Of a stretch of 64,000 nt of DNA, positions 61,181-64,000 are shown piece by piece. The notes below the pieces were generated by a model that saw nothing but the letters and a program-made list of their open reading frames with translations, made no database searches and was not told the DNA's origin. How positions within the stretch are numbered: the first letter of the stretch is position 1; every line of letters begins with the position of its first letter. Both the position numbers and the translations under genes were made by a program. This DNA is from Pseudosulfitobacter sp. DSM 107133 (lineage in GTDB: Bacteria > Pseudomonadota > Alphaproteobacteria > Rhodobacterales > Rhodobacteraceae), in assembly GCF_022788695.1 (NCBI RefSeq), contig NZ_CP085160.1:62001-126000 (forward strand). The letters are read 5' to 3'.

Positions 61181-61197
61181 TTTGGTCTCCTAAATTC

Positions 61198-61926
61198 TCA
61201 GGTGGCTACGAAGTAGCCGGTGATTTGCAGGCCCATGAGGATGAACCCCATGGACATCATGACGACGTTGGCGGTGTAGGCTTGGCGGAAGAAGTTTGGG
61301 GATTTCCGCCAGAACCCCATGACAATGAGGATCACGGCAAGCGCCATGATCTGGCCAAGCTCGACGCCCACGTTGAACGCCAGAAGATTGGCCAGCAGCC
61401 CGTCCGAAGCGATTTCATAGTCTAGGATTTTCGTGGCCAGGCCCGTGCCGTGGAAAAAGCCAAAGATCAACGTTGCGGCCTTGGTGTTCGGCTGGAACCC
61501 AAACCAGCGCTGATACGCCCCGAGATTATCGAGCGCCTTGTAGACGACCGAAAGGCCGATGATCGCGTCGATGATGTAGGCGTTGATGCCCCAGCCGAAC
61601 CAGACACCGGCCAGCATCGTGGTCGAGTGCCCGAGGGCGAAGAGGCTGACATAGATGCCTACATCCTTCATCTTGTAGAGGAAGAAGACGACGCCGAGCA
61701 GGAACAGGATGTGATCGTATCCCGTGACCATGTGTTTGGCGCCGAGATACATGAAGGGGATGATGTTCACCCCCCAGATTTCCTGGATATAGCCTGCATC
61801 ACCTTCTGTGACGGCGTGGGCAAGAGCGTTTTCCGCACCCAGGACGAGCGCCGAAAGGGCAATGAAGGACAGGATCACGATCCGGCGTATGCCGGGATCG
61901 GTCCAGCCCTGATGGACTGTATTCAT
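61198..61926 (-). CDS. HupE/UreJ-type metal transporter
   Basis: A 242-residue membrane protein with about seven helices. HupE/UreJ-type His motifs are GAKHMVTGYDHILFLLG (about residue 64-80) and GFFHGTGLATK (about 151), which in the family serve nickel or cobalt uptake. The N-terminal helix has a signal-like end (NALAHAVTEG). Together with the anchor protein at 60557 and a His-rich periplasmic protein at 61987 it forms a small minus-strand group next to the CsoR/RcnR-type regulator. Direction and ion remain inference. Confidence 0.85.
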   Translation of the reverse strand: MNTVHQGWTDPGIRRIVILSFIALSALVLGAENALAHAVTEGDAGYIQEIWGVNIIPFMYLGAKHMVTGYDHILFLLGVVFFLYKMKDVGIYVSLFALGHSTTMLAGVWFGWGINAYIIDAIIGLSVVYKALDNLGAYQRWFGFQPNTKAATLIFGFFHGTGLATKILDYEIASDGLLANLLAFNVGVELGQIMALAVILIVMGFWRKSPNFFRQAYTANVVMMSMGFILMGLQITGYFVAT

Positions 61927-61986
61927 GGATTGAACTCCGCATATGTGTTGATGATTGAATGCAGCGCGCTGTTGGCACGCAGTCGA

Positions 61987-62343
61987 TCAGACGCGCGGAG
62001 GTCTTTCGATTTGGTATGTCTGTAAGGTGTTCGACGTGGCCGAACTCAACGGCCATGCGGCTCTGTAAATATCGAGCGGGTGTGGCGATCGGTCGGGGCC
62101 AGGCACGACCGCCTGACTGTGATCGTGATCGACGCTGTCATGGCTGTGTCCATGCATGGCCCAAGCAAGGTCTTCTTCCAGTCCATGCGAATGACCGTGC
62201 TCAGCAACCATTTCGGCGTGCTCTTGAAGGACGCCGATGACTGAGGGTGCGTGCGAGGTTGCGGGCACCACAGACCAGAGGAGTACGGCCAAACACAAGA
62301 GTGTCGCAAACGCGGCGTTTACAACTGTCCTCAAGGTATCCAT
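61987..62343 (-). CDS. His-rich secreted protein
   Basis: A 118-residue protein with a signal peptide ending near ATSHAP (residue 31) and two His-rich stretches (EHGHSHG, MHGHSHDSVDHDHSQ). These are typical divalent-metal-binding sequences (Ni, Co, Zn). It lies between the HupE-like gene and the divergent regulator, across the operator at 62398. It may buffer periplasmic metal for the neighbouring transporters. Confidence 0.75.
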   Translation of the reverse strand: MDTLRTVVNAAFATLLCLAVLLWSVVPATSHAPSVIGVLQEHAEMVAEHGHSHGLEEDLAWAMHGHSHDSVDHDHSQAVVPGPDRSPHPLDIYRAAWPLSSATSNTLQTYQIERPPRV

Positions 62344-62397
62344 AGGATCTGCCCGTCTGCCCGTCTCTAGCGTGGTGCGTCGTGGCACCATCTTGTT

Positions 62398-62418
62398 CTA
62401 TCCTCCCGGGGGGGATAG
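62398..62418. promoter_or_regulatory. G-tract palindromic operator of the CsoR/RcnR-type regulator
   Basis: CTATCCTCCCGGGGGGGATAG is a near-perfect palindrome with a central G/C tract, the form bound by CsoR/RcnR/FrmR repressors. It lies between the divergent His-rich gene (start 62343) and the regulator (62428), ten bases before the regulator start, so it can repress one or both. Confidence 0.75.
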
Positions 62419-62427
62419 AACTACTTT

Positions 62428-62688
62428 ATGACAAAACATCCAGTCCATGCAACCCATCCCGCCCTTGTCGCCCGGCTGAAACGCGCTGACGGCCATTTGC
62501 GCGCCGTGATCGAAATGATCGAGGCGGGCAAACCCTGTCTGGAGATTGCTCAGCAGATGCAAGCGGTCGAAAAGGCCGTGACGAACGCCAAGCGTGCGCT
62601 GATCCATGATCACATGGACCATTGTATCGACGTTGAAAGTTCTGAAACTGATCGCGCCGAGTTGCGGGCGATCGCCCGATATCTCTGA
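62428..62688 (+). CDS. CsoR/RcnR/FrmR-family metal-sensing repressor
   Basis: An 86-residue all-helical repressor. RLKRADGHLRAVIEMIEAGKPC starts the family core; metal-ligand candidates are Cys 37, His 62 and Cys 66, the C-H-C triad of Cu(I)-sensing CsoR and of InrS, rather than the RcnR H-C-H-H set. Extra His at 60 and 65. Eight bases before an MFS gene; the operator at 62398 suggests autoregulation. Whether it senses copper or nickel cannot be decided by eye. Confidence 0.9.
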   Translation: MTKHPVHATHPALVARLKRADGHLRAVIEMIEAGKPCLEIAQQMQAVEKAVTNAKRALIHDHMDHCIDVESSETDRAELRAIARYL

Positions 62689-62696
62689 GGCTGACC

Positions 62697-64000
62697 ATGC
62701 TCGATATTCTCTCCGACCGCACTTATCGGCACCTGTTTCTGGCACAGGTCGTAGCCCTTCTGGGTGCCGGACTCGCCACAGTCGCACTCGGCCTGCTCGC
62801 CTTTGATCTTTCGGGCGACGGGGCGGCGCTGGTCCTCGGCACAGTCTTCACCATCAAGATGGTTGCTTATGTGGGCATCGCGCCCATTGCAGGGGCTTTC
62901 GCAGACCGCGTGCCGCGCCGCGCGCTTCTGGTGACGCTCGATCTGGTGCGTGCCGGTGTCGCGCTCGCACTGCCCTTCGTGACCGAGGTCTGGCAGGTCT
63001 ACGTCCTGATCTTCCTTCTTCAATCGGCTTCCGCCGCCTTCACGCCGACCTTTCAGGCAACGATCCCGGACGTTCTGCCGGAAGAGGCGCGCTATACCCG
63101 CGCGCTGTCGCTGTCGCGGCTGGCGTACGATCTGGAAAACATCGTCAGTCCGACGCTGGCGGCGCTTCTGCTCGCGGTGATGTCCTACAACACGCTGTTC
63201 TTCGGAACGGTTGTCGGTTTCGCCGCATCAGCCCTTCTGGTTGTTTCGGTCGTGCTGCCGAGTCCCCGCCCATCCGAGCCGCGTGGTGTCTATGACCGCA
63301 CTACGCGCGGCATCCGCATCTATCTGGCCACGCCCCGCTTGCGCGGGCTCTTGGCATTGAACCTCGCGGCGGCGGCGGCAGGTGCGATGGTGCTGGTCAA
63401 TACCGTCGTTCTTGTGCGCGGCTCGCTCGGCCTTTCGGAAAGTGCTCTGGCCTGGACGATGTTCGCCTTCGGCGCAGGGTCGATGATCGCCGCGCTGGTC
63501 CTGCCGCGTGTTCTCGATGTGTTGCCGGACCGGCCCGTGATGTTCGGCGGAGCCGTGCTGATGGTGGCTACTCTGGTCGGTCTGGCATTGACGGTCCTTG
63601 GAGCAGGCCTTGGCTGGTCCATCCTCCTGACAGCCTGGCTGCTGGTGGGGTTGGGGTATTCCACCGTTCTCACCCCCTCGGGCCGGTTGCTGCGCCGTTC
63701 CGCCCACGCCGGGGACCGCCCGGCACTCTTTGCAGCGCAATTCGCGCTGTCCCACGCCTGCTGGCTTGTGACCTATCCGCTGTCGGGATGGCTGCTGACG
63801 GTCTATGGTGTCGTTCCCGCACTGATCGGACTGGCCCTCATCGCCGCCTTCGGAATGCTCGCAGCGCTGAAACTCTGGCCGTCCGGCGATCCCGTTGAGC
63901 TTGAGCACACCCACGATAATTTGCCACTCGACCATCCCCACCTAAGGGGACATCGCAGGCACAGCCATGCCTTGATCATTGACGAGAGCCATCCTCGCTG
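62697..64000 (+). CDS. MFS exporter with His-rich tail (NreB-like, partial)
   Basis: From ATG 62697 a frame of about 434 codons stays open to the window end. It has about twelve helices, MFS loop motifs (GAFADRVPRRALL between helices 2 and 3) and from about residue 400 a His-rich tail (ELEHTHDN, LDHPHLRGHRRHSHA). MFS proteins with such tails, encoded after a CsoR/RcnR-type regulator, include nickel exporters such as NreB. The C-terminus is beyond base 64000. Confidence 0.85.
   Translation, partial: MLDILSDRTYRHLFLAQVVALLGAGLATVALGLLAFDLSGDGAALVLGTVFTIKMVAYVGIAPIAGAFADRVPRRALLVTLDLVRAGVALALPFVTEVWQVYVLIFLLQSASAAFTPTFQATIPDVLPEEARYTRALSLSRLAYDLENIVSPTLAALLLAVMSYNTLFFGTVVGFAASALLVVSVVLPSPRPSEPRGVYDRTTRGIRIYLATPRLRGLLALNLAAAAAGAMVLVNTVVLVRGSLGLSESALAWTMFAFGAGSMIAALVLPRVLDVLPDRPVMFGGAVLMVATLVGLALTVLGAGLGWSILLTAWLLVGLGYSTVLTPSGRLLRRSAHAGDRPALFAAQFALSHACWLVTYPLSGWLLTVYGVVPALIGLALIAAFGMLAALKLWPSGDPVELEHTHDNLPLDHPHLRGHRRHSHALIIDESHPR

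Overview
The window is GC-rich, gene-dense alphaproteobacterial DNA, most likely from a Rhodobacterales (Roseobacter/Paracoccus-type) organism. This is inferred from the VirB operon layout, the frequent ATGA/TTGA gene overlaps and the protein character. It looks like accessory DNA, a conjugative plasmid or integrative element. I see no rRNA or tRNA gene, no CRISPR array, no recognisable transposase, and no relaxase or VirD4 inside the window.

Region 1 (about 1-11.4 kb, minus strand) is one tightly overlapping VirB-type type IV secretion operon. It runs from a small unknown gene at 11314 through virB1, B2, B3, B4, a lipoprotein (B7-like), a lytic transglycosylase apparently built inside a VirB5-like scaffold, B5, B8, B9, B10, B11, a small secreted protein and B6, which leaves the window at base 1. 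Region 2 (11.4-14.4 kb) is less GC-rich and looser. It holds two small secreted-protein genes, remnants of a HEPN-domain gene and of an unknown gene, two hairpins and a winged-helix protein of plasmid character. A 29-base element occurs in inverted orientation before the T4SS operon and before the secreted-protein gene at 12412.

Region 3 (14.4-33.7 kb) is a metal-stress and envelope island: three L,D-transpeptidases, a transglutaminase-like protein, two CDF exporters, a YnfA protein, a MerR regulator of the Zn/Cd/Pb type, and a long plus-strand operon (SCO, DsbB, DsbA, PCuAC, SCO, M23 peptidase, DUF411, ZIP, LspA, Lnt). It ends in two divergent P1B ATPases. At least five promoters here have MerR architecture: a -35 and -10 box separated by 19 bases that contain a dyad.

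Region 4 (33.8-64 kb) is a copper island: a CusBA-like efflux pump; a minus-strand operon with TolC-like, multicopper oxidase, cupredoxin-CusF, cupredoxin, an ABC membrane domain without ATPase, cytochrome c and a beta-propeller protein; CopZ and CopA on divergent CueR-type promoters; CueR; DUF305, glutaredoxin-MauE and permease genes; a long minus-strand thiol/copper operon (multicopper oxidase, DUF411, two tiny membrane proteins, cytochrome c, two TlpA proteins, SCO, CcdA); a HupE-like gene with a membrane-anchored partner; and at the right edge a CsoR/RcnR-type repressor with an MFS exporter that has a His-rich tail.

Taken together, cytoplasmic metal would be exported by P1B, CDF and MFS pumps. 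Periplasmic copper would be oxidised, bound and expelled by oxidases, cupredoxins, CusF and CusBA-TolC. SCO, Dsb and TlpA proteins would handle copper delivery and thiol repair, and L,D-transpeptidases, M23, LspA and Lnt would maintain the envelope.
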